A DNA stretch of 45,474 nucleotides from Nostoc sp. CHAB 5824 (GTDB lineage Bacteria > Cyanobacteriota > Cyanobacteriia > Cyanobacteriales > Nostocaceae): contig NZ_JAIVFT010000033.1 in assembly GCF_020829665.1 (NCBI RefSeq), forward strand, positions 1 through 45,474, written 5' to 3'. The translations under genes and the position numbers were made by a program. The notes beneath the pieces were generated by a model. The model was not told where the DNA came from, ran no database searches, and saw only the letters and a program-made list of their open reading frames with translations. This document shows, piece by piece, positions 1 through 8,779 of the stretch. How positions within the stretch are numbered: position 1 is the first letter of the stretch; each line of letters begins with the position of its first letter.

Positions 1-1
1 A

Positions 2-463
2 GATAAAGCCCGGAAAGGGCCTCCAACCTCGGGCGTCGCCTTAACAAGAACACAACCAGCTAAACCTGTTTCCACTCCTCAACCTGCACCGACACCTTCC
101 CCCCTACCACCACCCACCCCTCAAAGTACGGCTTCCCCCACTCCCCCTGCCCCCCCTGCCCCCCCTGCCCCCACTCCCTCATCTCAAACAACCACCGAGT
201 CCCGGTTAGTGGTTTTAGGAAATTCCAATTTCGCCACCGATGGTTTGTTTCAACAGCAATTAAATGGAGATGTATTCCTCAACTCAGTTACTTGGCTGAG
301 TCAACAGGATCAGCAACCTCTTTCCATTCGCCCCAAAGAACCGAAAAACCGCCGGATAATTCTGACAACCACACAAGCCAATCTTTTAATATTGTCATCT
401 CTGTTGGTTTTACCTTTAATTGGGTTTGCGATCGCAGTTATTATTTGGTGGAAACGACGGTAG
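2..463 (+). CDS. GldG-like ABC transport auxiliary protein, C-terminal part
   Basis: The frame is open from the left edge, so this is the C-terminal part of a longer gene. It begins with a proline/threonine/serine-rich linker of about 65 residues. A conserved-looking segment follows (VVLGNSNFATDG, then FLNSVTWLSQ), and a single membrane helix near the end (LLILSSLLVLPLIGFAIAVI) closes with a short basic tail WWKRR. This layout fits the large periplasmic auxiliary protein (GldG/DUF4350-like) of ABC-2 type transporters. The DUF4340 gene immediately downstream supports that, since the two families are usual neighbours. The linker DNA is a CCCCCTGCC-type low-complexity repeat like those found between genes elsewhere in the window. 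Assignment rests on the tail and context only. Confidence 0.7.
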   Translation, partial: DKARKGPPTSGVALTRTQPAKPVSTPQPAPTPSPLPPPTPQSTASPTPPAPPAPPAPTPSSQTTTESRLVVLGNSNFATDGLFQQQLNGDVFLNSVTWLSQQDQQPLSIRPKEPKNRRIILTTTQANLLILSSLLVLPLIGFAIAVIIWWKRR

Positions 464-520
464 AGTTAGGAATTCTCCCTTAACTCCAATGACAAATGAT
501 AAATGACAAATGACTAAAAA

Positions 521-1144
521 ATGAAATTGCCGCGAACGACTTTAATTTTGATACTGCTAGCACTAGGTTTAGGTGGTTTTGTTTACTTCTATGAAATTCG
601 GGGTGCAATTGTGCGCGAAGAAACCAAGGAGCAAAAGCAGAAAATTTTCTCTTTTGCCGCAGATGATGTGCAGTCTTTAACAGTCAAGACAAAAAAACTC
701 ACCCTGAATCTTGAACGTAGCACTGAATCTAGTAACCCCAAGTGGTTAATCAAATCTCCGATATCGGGCCCAGCAAATGATGCTATTGTTTCTTATTTAA
801 TGGATTTGTTGGTCAAAGGTAATAGTGATAGCACTTTATCAACTCCAGCAAAACGGCTTGAAGAATTTGCCTTAGATCAGCCCCAAGCAACTATTAATAT
901 CACTCTGAAAAATCGACAAAGCCATCAGTTGATTTTGGGTAAATCTAACTTTAACGGTCGTTTCTTGTATGCTCAAGCTGACCCTGCTGCTAAACCCGAT
1001 GGAAATATAAATGTGCTGTTGGTATCTACAGATTTTGCAAATGCCGTGAATCGGGAATTATCAGAGTGGAAACAACCTGTAGATAATAGTCAAAAGCTTC
1101 CTCCGCTCACCATTCCTAAACCAACTCCAACAAACAGCAAATAA
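521..1144 (+). CDS. DUF4340 domain-containing protein
   Basis: A 207-residue protein with an N-terminal membrane anchor (LILILLALGLGGFVYFYEI, residues about 8-26) and an otherwise soluble, presumably periplasmic body. The pattern of short strands (VQSLTVKTKKLTLNLERS, WLIKSPISGPAND, HQLILGKSNFNGRFLYAQ) is that of DUF4340 proteins, which accompany GldG-like ABC transport auxiliaries. It ends in a Pro/Thr tail. It lies 57 bp after the GldG-like gene on the same strand, so the two probably form the end of one transporter operon. The substrate is unknown. The length is shorter than many family members, which often carry two repeats of the domain. Confidence 0.75.
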   Translation: MKLPRTTLILILLALGLGGFVYFYEIRGAIVREETKEQKQKIFSFAADDVQSLTVKTKKLTLNLERSTESSNPKWLIKSPISGPANDAIVSYLMDLLVKGNSDSTLSTPAKRLEEFALDQPQATINITLKNRQSHQLILGKSNFNGRFLYAQADPAAKPDGNINVLLVSTDFANAVNRELSEWKQPVDNSQKLPPLTIPKPTPTNSK

Positions 1145-1167
1145 TTAATTAAAAATCTGGCGATATT

Positions 1168-2022
1168 ATGACAAATCCAACAGCAACATTGCTGATTTCC
1201 TGCCCAGATCAACGGGGACTGGTGGCGAAATTTGCGAATTTCATCTATTCTAATGGTGGTAATATTATCCATGCGGATCAGCATACAGATTTTGCTGCTG
1301 GGTTATTTCTTACCCGCATTGAATGGCAGTTAGATGGGTTTAATTTACCGCGAGAATTCATTGCCCCTGCATTTAATGCGATCGCTCAACCTTTAGGTGC
1401 TAAGTGGGAAATACGTTTTTCTGATACAGTACCACGCATTGCTATTTGGGTAAGTCGGCAAGACCATTGCCTATTTGACTTGATTTGGCGACAACGTGCT
1501 AAAGAATTTGTAGCTGAAATTCCTTTAATTATTAGTAACCATTCTAATTTAAAGGTAGTAGCAGAACAATTTAATATCGATTTCCAGCACATCCCTATTA
1601 CTAAAGACAATAAATCAGAACAAGAAGCCCAACAACTAGAATTACTACGTCAGTACAAAATAGATTTAGTTGTATTGGCGAAATATATGCAGATTGTAAG
1701 TGCAGATTTTATTAGTCAATTTCCGCAAATTATTAATATTCATCATTCATTTTTACCAGCTTTTATCGGAGCAAATCCTTATCACCGAGCTTTTGAACGT
1801 GGTGTGAAAATTATTGGTGCAACGGCGCATTATGCCACTGCTGATTTAGATGCAGGCCCAATTATTGAACAAGATGTGGTGCGAGTCAGTCACCGTGATG
1901 AAGTTGATGATTTGGTGAGAAAAGGCAAAGATTTGGAGAGAGTTGTATTAGCAAGAGCGGTGCGATCGCATTTACAAAATCGTGTATTAGTCTATGGTAA
2001 TAGAACAGTAGTATTCGAGTGA
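1168..2022 (+). CDS. purU: Formyltetrahydrofolate deformylase
   Basis: A 284-residue protein of normal length for PurU, which hydrolyses 10-formyl-tetrahydrofolate to formate and tetrahydrofolate in the cytoplasm, balancing one-carbon pools and supplying formate. Residues about 1-85 form an ACT regulatory domain (ATLLISCPDQRGLVAKFANF). Residues about 86-284 are the formyltransferase-fold hydrolase, with the substrate-site segment NIHHSFLPAF and the conserved HYATADLDAGPIIEQD block carrying the catalytic Asp. The ATG is 23 bp after the DUF4340 stop; no clear Shine-Dalgarno is present. It is probably functionally unrelated to the transporter genes upstream. Confidence 0.93.
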   Translation: MTNPTATLLISCPDQRGLVAKFANFIYSNGGNIIHADQHTDFAAGLFLTRIEWQLDGFNLPREFIAPAFNAIAQPLGAKWEIRFSDTVPRIAIWVSRQDHCLFDLIWRQRAKEFVAEIPLIISNHSNLKVVAEQFNIDFQHIPITKDNKSEQEAQQLELLRQYKIDLVVLAKYMQIVSADFISQFPQIINIHHSFLPAFIGANPYHRAFERGVKIIGATAHYATADLDAGPIIEQDVVRVSHRDEVDDLVRKGKDLERVVLARAVRSHLQNRVLVYGNRTVVFE

Positions 2023-2138
2023 TTTTATATCCGAAGGAATGCAAGAGAGCGATGCCTACGGTGGTCACTGAGCTTTGTCGAAGTGCGGGCTACGCCTACG
2101 AGGAAGTTGTGAGATGATGTTTTCTAGCTAGTCGTTTG
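2023..2138. repeat. Degenerate intergenic repeat (GCTACGCCTACG type)
   Basis: Short stretch between purU and the decayed toxin gene containing GCGATGCCTACGGTGG and GGGCTACGCCTACGAGG. Related GCTACGC-rich words recur at about 16765-16860, inside hrcA (42634-42686) and at about 45210-45230, so this is probably one dispersed cyanobacterial repeat family. Confidence 0.45.
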
Positions 2139-2546
2139 TCAATTATCTATCTCCCAATCTTCAATCAGCAAGTTATTAACCCGCTTAAATTCTCTGGCGT
2201 TATGGGTAACAAGGGTTAAGTTATTTGTCAGTGCGATGGCGGCAATTTGTAAATCATAAGCTCCAATTGGAGTGCCTAATGCTTCTAGCTGAAATCGAAT
2301 CATTCCAAATGTCATTGCTGCGAGATCGTCAAACGGTAGCGATATAAATTGAGCTAAAAATTCTTACTGTAAGGTAAGATTACGTTCTGGGTTGGCACTT
2401 TTCATTGCGCCATAAAATAGTTCAGCTTTGACGATTGAGCAAACGGCAATATCTTTGGTAGTAGTGGTTTCAAGTTTCTGCTTTAAGGTGAAATTTTTAC
2501 CACGCATATAGATAATGCAAGTGTTAGTATCTAGCAGAAATTTCAC
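2139..2546 (-). pseudogene. VapC-like PIN-domain toxin with premature stop
   Basis: Read from the GTG at 2546, the frame gives a PIN-domain ribonuclease start (MKFLLDTNTCIIYMRG, putative catalytic Asp6 and Glu42). It then meets a TAA at 2364-2366 after residue 60. The same frame continues without another stop to 2139, giving the rest of a PIN domain: FGMIRFQLEALG, GAYDLQIAAIAL (third acidic site), TLVTHNAREF and LLIEDWEIDN. A single C-to-T change (CAA to TAA) would explain the break. The start overlaps the stop of the upstream antitoxin-like frame (GTGA), as in vapBC pairs. The truncated 60-residue product lacks the last acidic site, so the toxin is probably inactive. Confidence 0.8.
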
Positions 2547-2917
2547 AGGATAGGTTCGCGTTCTTGTTGTTGTCCTTGGGGATGGCGAAAGAATGTTTCA
2601 TCTTGAATACATCCATAAAATTTAGTCAGGGGATATTCTGAGGTTTCGGTTTGGGTTTCTGGTTGTAGGGACTCAATGAGGATTTTTAGCAATGTCCAGC
2701 CTTGGTTAAGGTCGAGTTCTTCGGTGAGTTCTGCCAGGGGGGATTGACGAAAGAATTCTGAGAGTTTGGTGGGTTTGCCTGGGTGGGTGTTGTGTGTGGT
2801 CAGGCTTTGGGCAAGGAATTGGATAATATACAGTTTATCGTTGGGGGAAAGCTGAAGGAGTTTTTGTTCGAGTTCTGGGATAGCTATGATGGGGTTTAAG
2901 TGGAGGATAATTTTATT
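2543..2917 (-). pseudogene. VapB-like antitoxin remnant, start codon lost or non-standard
   Basis: An open frame of 124 codons runs from just after a TAA at 2918-2920 to a TGA at 2543-2545 that overlaps the GTG of the PIN-domain toxin. Its content looks like an antitoxin: a helical N-terminus (IPELEQKLLQLSPNDKLYII), a KLSEFFRQSPLAEL block usual in VapB-type proteins, and a C-terminal GCIQDETFFRHPQG segment. There is no in-frame ATG or upstream GTG/TTG; the first sense codons are AAT AAA ATT. Either translation starts at ATT or the start has been lost. With the toxin also interrupted, decay of the whole module is the simpler reading. Confidence 0.55.
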
Positions 2918-3040
2918 TTACTTTCACTCTTCAGGGGTTAATCTAGTTTGACTCGTTTTTTACCCGTTAATAGTTATAAGTAATCAAGCGGACATGATAT
3001 TGTTTTATATTTGAGCGAATGTAATTTGCGGATATACAAA

Positions 3041-3062
3041 AAAGTCCGCCTACGCGGACTTT
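3041..3062 (-). terminator. Rho-independent terminator of the 3098-4384 gene
   Basis: A perfect 9-bp stem (AAAGTCCGC / GCGGACTTT) with a 4-nt CTAC loop. Read on the minus strand it is followed by a T run (TTTTTTGTAT), 36 bp after the stop codon of the 428-residue gene. Confidence 0.75.
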
Positions 3063-3097
3063 AAAAAATAGTTGTTTCAAGAGTTGCCGTACCTATT

Positions 3098-4384
3098 TTA
3101 GTTAGCTGAAACTAGCTCTGTCTCATCTTTCGATTTATCCCTAATGTTAAAGTAGTAATAAAGATTAGCAACAGTTAGGTCTGATGCCTCTTGCAAATTA
3201 GATGTAACTAATGTTTTATAACCAGTAATTCCAGCTTGTTCACTAATATAAAATTCGTACTCTCGACGTAGTTCAGGCTCAAAGATAAATAGCAACTGGT
3301 CACGAAGCGAATAGAAATGAGATTTTTCGGTTAAACTCTCATATACTAATTGTTCTGGCGGTTCTGCTAAATTGATTGTGGAGTAGTGAGTATCTGGACT
3401 ATTCAAATCAGCGCTACTTAAAAGTTTTAATTCTGATGAAGGAAGCGATTGCATCCAATCAACATGATTTTGCCACGAACTCAATACTGCTAAATCGTGA
3501 TTTTTAATGCGGATAATTTCGGGAAAGAGAAAATCAAGCTCATCATGTGATTCGCAGCGATTAATCACAGTGAGAGCATCTTGACAGATTTTATCTTGGA
3601 GTAGGATGAGGCGATCGCTCACTGCTGAAACCTCATTCTGCACTTGATAAGTTGCAACAATCGCCTGTTCAATTGCCCAAGCGCATTCAAGTCTGCGTAG
3701 TTGACCAGCTGCACAGGTTTCTTCTAGTAGATGCGGATTGCTGTAATCCGCTAAAGCCGTAAATAACATTCCCCTCACACCATCAATTTCAGCGTTTCTT
3801 CGGCTGAAATCTTGCAATTGCATCGCTGAACGGAAGCGGTTCATCGCCTGGATAAACACTCCATACGCCCTCACTAAAGCTGTGCGATGCTGTTCAAATT
3901 TGATATCTTGGGCTACTTGTTCGATTATTTGTCTAATTTCTACTCCTTGGTCTTTTAAGGCTTGTTTCAAGTCAATAAAACCGTTTTTGACTTCCAGGCT
4001 CATTTGCTCTACTTCTTTTCTTAATTTCATTGTTTGGTGCAGGTTGACTGCTGTCAACGCTACACCTGCGATTGTTCCCACACCAATCAAGGCTGTAGTT
4101 GCTTGCAGCACACCCAAGCTAGTCTGTATAGTTTGCAATCCATTCAGTACTGCTGTAAAGCCTTGCTGAGTTTGATACATCTGCGCCCCACTTGTGACTA
4201 GATTAGAAACTGCTATCAGTGGAGATAAAGGGCTGTTGTTGATTGTAGCACCAATAGCATGAGCAACAAACTGTCCGGTAACTGTATCTCTAGCCATGCT
4301 TATAGGTACTCCATTGCTAAAGACTTGTAGATATTTCCCAGCATCAATACCAGTTTGAATTGCAGGCGCAAATTGGAACAGCAT
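3098..4384 (-). CDS. Unrecognised helical protein with one hydrophobic segment
   Basis: A 428-residue protein I do not recognise. The first 85 residues are mixed, with VFSNGVPISMARDTVTGQFV followed by an Ala/Gln-rich helix. Residues about 88-115 form a strongly hydrophobic Gly/Ala segment (VLQATTALIGVGTIAGVALT), long enough to enter a membrane. Residues 116-165 look like a charged amphipathic coiled coil (LRKEVEQMSLEVKNGFIDLK). The rest is predicted mostly helical with Cys- and Trp-containing segments. It is divergent from the TerB-dynamin gene, with only 141 bp between starts, so a shared control region and function are likely. The layout resembles helical membrane-inserting proteins, but I assign no function. 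Confidence 0.7.
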   Translation of the reverse strand: MLFQFAPAIQTGIDAGKYLQVFSNGVPISMARDTVTGQFVAHAIGATINNSPLSPLIAVSNLVTSGAQMYQTQQGFTAVLNGLQTIQTSLGVLQATTALIGVGTIAGVALTAVNLHQTMKLRKEVEQMSLEVKNGFIDLKQALKDQGVEIRQIIEQVAQDIKFEQHRTALVRAYGVFIQAMNRFRSAMQLQDFSRRNAEIDGVRGMLFTALADYSNPHLLEETCAAGQLRRLECAWAIEQAIVATYQVQNEVSAVSDRLILLQDKICQDALTVINRCESHDELDFLFPEIIRIKNHDLAVLSSWQNHVDWMQSLPSSELKLLSSADLNSPDTHYSTINLAEPPEQLVYESLTEKSHFYSLRDQLLFIFEPELRREYEFYISEQAGITGYKTLVTSNLQEASDLTVANLYYYFNIRDKSKDETELVSAN

Positions 4385-4525
4385 ATTTTTAGGTTGCTAA
4401 AAGGTAATTTTCTTGAGCCTAACTGGTATAAAAAAGTAAAGATAACCGTATTTATTCGGTATATCAATTAATTTTGTCTAAATCTGGGCATACTAAGCCT
4501 GAAAACTTATTGCCTTACATAGTTT
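4385..4525. promoter_or_regulatory. Divergent intergenic region of the helical-protein/dynamin pair
   Basis: The 141 AT-rich bases between the two diverging starts must hold both promoters. I see no convincing paired -35/-10 boxes or operator, only the position and base composition. Confidence 0.4.
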
Positions 4526-7093
4526 ATGGATACTTCATTAGTTAACTCTCAAACTGTTGAGTTATTGTCGCAGATTACTGGGCAAAAACTGACCCAAAAG
4601 AATCTCACGCCACCTGTGATATTTCTGGCAAATTTAGTTACAGTGCTGCTGGGAGTGATATTTGTAGATGGCACAGTAGCAGAGTTAGAAAAGCAACGTT
4701 TATTAACAACCCTTTATCGTTTTAGTAATCCAGAAAGTGATGTGCGGAAGTTGACACATTTGATGATTAAGGGAGTTAAAGAGAATCAAGTTTATAAGCA
4801 AGTTAATAACTTACTAGCATTAGCGACTCCACTTTCAGAATCAGAAAAGCTTTTGTTAATTAGCTTTGGCTATGAAATGTCAGCAGTAAACGGTGAAATT
4901 GACCCCCACGAGAAAAAATATTTAGAGATAGTTGCCAAACACTTAAACATTAAATCGCAACATCTAGCAGTTTTAGAGGCTGGTTTTATTCATCAAGTAA
5001 ATATTGAAACTGTTGCTTTAAATGAAGTGCATTGTTTACTCAACCCTGATCGGTTTCAAGAACTAGATATTATATTTGTTAAGGCTGCAAGTAATATTCT
5101 GGCAGTTCTACCTGCTAAACCTGAAGCTAAAGTAACTAAACACCATAGCAATATCTCTTATGGAGAATTGGCAAAGTTTCAAGAACATCGTAAGCAATTA
5201 GAAACTTATTGTAATCAGATATACCAAGTGGTTAAAGATTGTAATGAGCGTAGTTTCTTATCTCACACTTTGATAGAAGAGATACAAGAAATATTAAAAA
5301 AAATTAAATCACAACGGTTTCGTTTAGCAGTTGTAGGCGAATTTAGCAAAGGAAAATCAACCTTACTGAATGCCTTACTAGGTGAAGAAATCCAACCTGT
5401 AAGAGCAATTCCCTGTAGTGGTACAGTCACAGTTCTCAAATATGGAATAAAAAAGCGCGTATTCTGTTGCTACAAAGATGGACGCTACGAAGAGATCCCT
5501 TTTGAGCAGTATAAAGTTAAGGCAGCTATTTCCAAAGAAGCTGCAACAGAACATCGTAGTGATCAACTAGCACAATCTGATATTGAAGAAATTATTTTTG
5601 AGCATCCTGAGTTAGCGTTATGCAAAAGTGGTGTTGAAATTCTAGATTCTCCTGGACTAAATGAACACCCTGATAGAACATCTATTACTTATAAATTGCT
5701 GAAAAATAGTGATGCAGTTATTTTTTTAACGGATGCTATGCATCTACTTAGTGAGAAAGAAAAAGAATTGATACAAGATGTAAGATACCAACTTAATGGT
5801 AATCGTCAAGATCAGCCTGCTGAAAATCTTTTTGTTTTAGTGAATTTTATGGATTCACTCGAAGAAGAAGAAGATCGTCAAGATGTGAAACAGCGGTTAG
5901 AAAGTTTTATTAAAAACAAAAATTTACTTTTATCAAATGGTGAACACCGTGTCCACTACATTTCTGCAAAAGCTGCCTTAAAGGCTATTCTAAATAATAT
6001 AACTGATGATGAATACCTAAAAAATTTTCATGCTTTCACTCAATCTTTAGAAAAGTTTTTGACAATTGAGCGTGGGTCTTTGCAAATTAAGCAATTCGTA
6101 ATTAAAATTAATGACCATATTCAAGCAGGATTAAACGGTCTGCGTCAGGCTAAGGATACTTTAGACGGTAATATAAAACTTTCTGAAGCTGGAAAGTTAG
6201 AAATATTAGAGCAAATTGGAGAAGCAAGTGGACGTGATGTCAGAATACAAATTTTAGCTAATGAATTAAGAGAGCTAGCATTTGAACAAGCAAATGAATC
6301 TTGGCATGAATGGATTGAAGGATTAGGTGAAAGATTAGCTAAAAAATTAGAAAAATGGACTTCACCACATAATCCAATTTTTAACCAACAGCAAGTTAGA
6401 CAAGATTATCTGAATTACTTTATACACGATTTACAAAATGAAATAGATGAATGGGGCGAAAAAAAACTTAAGAATGAAATACTTAAACCACATTTTGAAA
6501 TTTTAGAAAATTGTATTAATGAAGAATTAAATGCGCTTCGAGATAAATTACAAGTTCTTGACAAAGAAATAAATACTGATTTCAGCAAGCAAATAAATTT
6601 TGCTATAAATGATATTGGAGATAGTTTTGGTGATTTGTTTTCTTATATTGGAGGTGGTCTTTTTGCAGGTGGATTAGGTGCTGGTTTACTTATGTTACTT
6701 GGATTAGGTGGTCCAATTATGTGGGCAGTAGCGGGTATAGGGGCTGCAATAGCTGGAGCTTTTGGATTCGGGATAGGTGGAATTCACGATCAACTCAAGT
6801 TAAAAGTCTTTGAAATAGGCTGTGAAAAATTTGTAGAATCCACAGAAGAACTTACAAATAAAATTGATGAAACTATTGTTTTGCTTTTTGATAATCGAGT
6901 TGAAGCAGCAGTTAAAGTTATTGAAAAGGCTATTTCTCTGTGCGAAAATCTCCTCGAACAGCAGGAAAAAGCTCACAACGAAACTCTGGAACAACGTGAG
7001 GCTGAAAAGATGTGGATTTACCAAAAGCGCGAAGAACTTGAGCAGGTACAGAATGGGCTAGAAATCATTCTCAGCAAATGCACTATTGTTTAA
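4526..7093 (+). CDS. TerB-domain dynamin-like GTPase
   Basis: An 855-residue protein. Residues about 25-150 look like a TerB (tellurite-resistance) helical domain, with an acidic EIDPHEKKYLEIVAKHL motif. A dynamin-family GTPase follows: G1 GEFSKGKST at 271-279, a Thr in the switch I region (CSGTVTVLKYG), G3 DSPG at 374-377, and a G4-like NFMD at 440-443. A long helical stalk comes next, then a Gly-rich hydrophobic hairpin at about 705-752 (YIGGGLFAGGLGAGLLMLLG) that could be the membrane paddle, and a C-terminal coiled coil. Bacterial dynamins use GTP to remodel or fuse membranes; Nostoc BDLP is the structural model, but it lacks a TerB domain. The divergent neighbour is the likely partner. 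Confidence 0.88.
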   Translation: MDTSLVNSQTVELLSQITGQKLTQKNLTPPVIFLANLVTVLLGVIFVDGTVAELEKQRLLTTLYRFSNPESDVRKLTHLMIKGVKENQVYKQVNNLLALATPLSESEKLLLISFGYEMSAVNGEIDPHEKKYLEIVAKHLNIKSQHLAVLEAGFIHQVNIETVALNEVHCLLNPDRFQELDIIFVKAASNILAVLPAKPEAKVTKHHSNISYGELAKFQEHRKQLETYCNQIYQVVKDCNERSFLSHTLIEEIQEILKKIKSQRFRLAVVGEFSKGKSTLLNALLGEEIQPVRAIPCSGTVTVLKYGIKKRVFCCYKDGRYEEIPFEQYKVKAAISKEAATEHRSDQLAQSDIEEIIFEHPELALCKSGVEILDSPGLNEHPDRTSITYKLLKNSDAVIFLTDAMHLLSEKEKELIQDVRYQLNGNRQDQPAENLFVLVNFMDSLEEEEDRQDVKQRLESFIKNKNLLLSNGEHRVHYISAKAALKAILNNITDDEYLKNFHAFTQSLEKFLTIERGSLQIKQFVIKINDHIQAGLNGLRQAKDTLDGNIKLSEAGKLEILEQIGEASGRDVRIQILANELRELAFEQANESWHEWIEGLGERLAKKLEKWTSPHNPIFNQQQVRQDYLNYFIHDLQNEIDEWGEKKLKNEILKPHFEILENCINEELNALRDKLQVLDKEINTDFSKQINFAINDIGDSFGDLFSYIGGGLFAGGLGAGLLMLLGLGGPIMWAVAGIGAAIAGAFGFGIGGIHDQLKLKVFEIGCEKFVESTEELTNKIDETIVLLFDNRVEAAVKVIEKAISLCENLLEQQEKAHNETLEQREAEKMWIYQKREELEQVQNGLEIILSKCTIV

Positions 7094-7111
7094 TCGCATT
7101 TTTTACAGGCT

Positions 7112-8725
7112 TCAGTTCTTAACAAGGGCTGCGATCGCAGCTACTAGTTTTGCGGGATCGGCTGGTTTAGCAATGTGGAGTTGAAATCCAGCTGTAAAAA
7201 CCTGTTTTTGTGTCGTTTCTGCGGCGTAAGCACTTAGAGCGATCGCGGGAATTTGTCCACCTAAATTAGCGGGCATCGCTCGTAACTTTCTGATCAAAGT
7301 GTAACCGTCAACATCTGGCATACCTAAATCGCTTAACAGCAAATCTGGCTTTGACTTTATAATTGCAGTCAGTGCTTCACTGGCAGATGCTGCGAGCGTC
7401 ACAATTGCTCCCTGCTGTTCCAATAAAAAACCTAGAAACTCACGGGTATCAGCATTATCATCTACAATTAACAAACGTATTCCTTGTAGTGGAGCATAAA
7501 GCATACAGAATGGATAGGAATTCTCTAATACATTCTGATTTGCCCTTCCTAATTCCAGATGTTGAAACACGGGTAGGCTAACTGTAAACGTCGCACCTTG
7601 TCCTTCTCCTAAGCTTTCTGCCGAAACTGTACCGCCATGTAACTCGACAAGTTGGCGCACAATCGCCAAACCAAGTCCTAGCCCACCAAAACTCCGGGTT
7701 GTACGACTATCTGCCTGACGGAAATATTCAAATACATGTGGCAGAAAGTCAGGACTAATACCCTTACCCGTGTCACTAACTCTCAGTTGTACCTCAGAAT
7801 TAATCTGTTTTAAGTAGACTTCGACCTGTCCACCGGATGGTGTGAATTTAACAGCATTAGAGAGTAGATTCCAAATAATTTGTTGAATACGATTACTATC
7901 ACCCTTCACCTGTCCAATTTCTCTATCCAAATGAAGATTAATTTGAATCGACTTTGCTTCTGCTGCTAATTGCACTGTCTCTAAGGCAGCTTCAATAGTA
8001 AAAACAAGATTAACCGTTTCTAAATTAAGTGCTAGCTTGCCCTGGAGAATGCGAGAGATATCCAACAAATCTTCAATCAACTGAGCTTGTAGTTCAGCAT
8101 TTCGTTCGATTGTCTCAAGGGCACGCACAGTGGTAGCTTCGTTTAATGAGCGATTTTTCAGTAGCTTTGCCCAGCCCAAAATTGGATTAAGAGGAGAACG
8201 AAGTTCATGAGAAACAATTGCTAAAAATTCATCTTTGATGCGGTTTGCTGTCTCAGCAACTTCTTTCGCCTGTTGACGTTCTTCTGCTATTGCTAGAGCC
8301 TGATCGCGTAGGTTTTTATATTCCTGAACCCGGAACGTTAAATCTGTCAAATCTTCAATTGAAAAGAGGGCATAAAATCTATCTCCATCCAATCCAGAGA
8401 CAGCAGTAACAGTTGTGTGTTGAATGCGGTATTTATCTTTGGATATAGGTACAGGAATAATATATTTATGCAGTTGAGAAGAAAAAATTGTCGGAGGGCC
8501 GCCTTGAAAAATTTGGTACAAACGGCTAGCGTAACGAGGTTGATTCAGATGAGGGAAATATTCATGAATAGAAGTCCCCAAAATCTTACTTTTCGGAATT
8601 TTTGTCCATTCCTCTAAGCAGGAGTTCCAGAAGATAACAATATAATCTGACTGTAGAACAAAAGCTCCTAAAGGAATTTTATCTAAAAGGCTAAATTTTT
8701 CCTGAGCTTGTTCAATTATATTCAT
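7112..8725 (-). CDS. Hybrid sensor histidine kinase (PAS-HisKA-HATPase-REC)
   Basis: A 537-residue soluble kinase without membrane segments. A PAS-like sensor occupies about residues 10-130 and a short coiled coil 135-165. The H-box has phospho-acceptor His173 (VSHELRSPLN). The ATPase shows the N box (NLLSNAVKFTPSGG, about 286-299), G1 DTGKGIS and G2 GGLGLGL. The C-terminal receiver domain spans about 417-537, with acidic DD at 422-423 and phospho-acceptor Asp466 (LLLSDLGMPDVDG). It is the last gene of the leftward cheY-cheC-kinase set, 54 bp after cheC, which suggests it feeds a signal into the chemosensory locus. Its partner is not evident from sequence. Confidence 0.92.
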   Translation of the reverse strand: MNIIEQAQEKFSLLDKIPLGAFVLQSDYIVIFWNSCLEEWTKIPKSKILGTSIHEYFPHLNQPRYASRLYQIFQGGPPTIFSSQLHKYIIPVPISKDKYRIQHTTVTAVSGLDGDRFYALFSIEDLTDLTFRVQEYKNLRDQALAIAEERQQAKEVAETANRIKDEFLAIVSHELRSPLNPILGWAKLLKNRSLNEATTVRALETIERNAELQAQLIEDLLDISRILQGKLALNLETVNLVFTIEAALETVQLAAEAKSIQINLHLDREIGQVKGDSNRIQQIIWNLLSNAVKFTPSGGQVEVYLKQINSEVQLRVSDTGKGISPDFLPHVFEYFRQADSRTTRSFGGLGLGLAIVRQLVELHGGTVSAESLGEGQGATFTVSLPVFQHLELGRANQNVLENSYPFCMLYAPLQGIRLLIVDDNADTREFLGFLLEQQGAIVTLAASASEALTAIIKSKPDLLLSDLGMPDVDGYTLIRKLRAMPANLGGQIPAIALSAYAAETTQKQVFTAGFQLHIAKPADPAKLVAAIAALVKN

Positions 8726-8779
8726 TGTATTATCAAAAATTCTTAATACCTTTTTTAACGATTTATACTAAATATTATA

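Noticed and set aside
3882..4169. 95-codon + strand frame inside the 428-residue gene
   Set aside because: Ser/Cys-rich shadow of the opposite-strand helical protein; no start signal or family.
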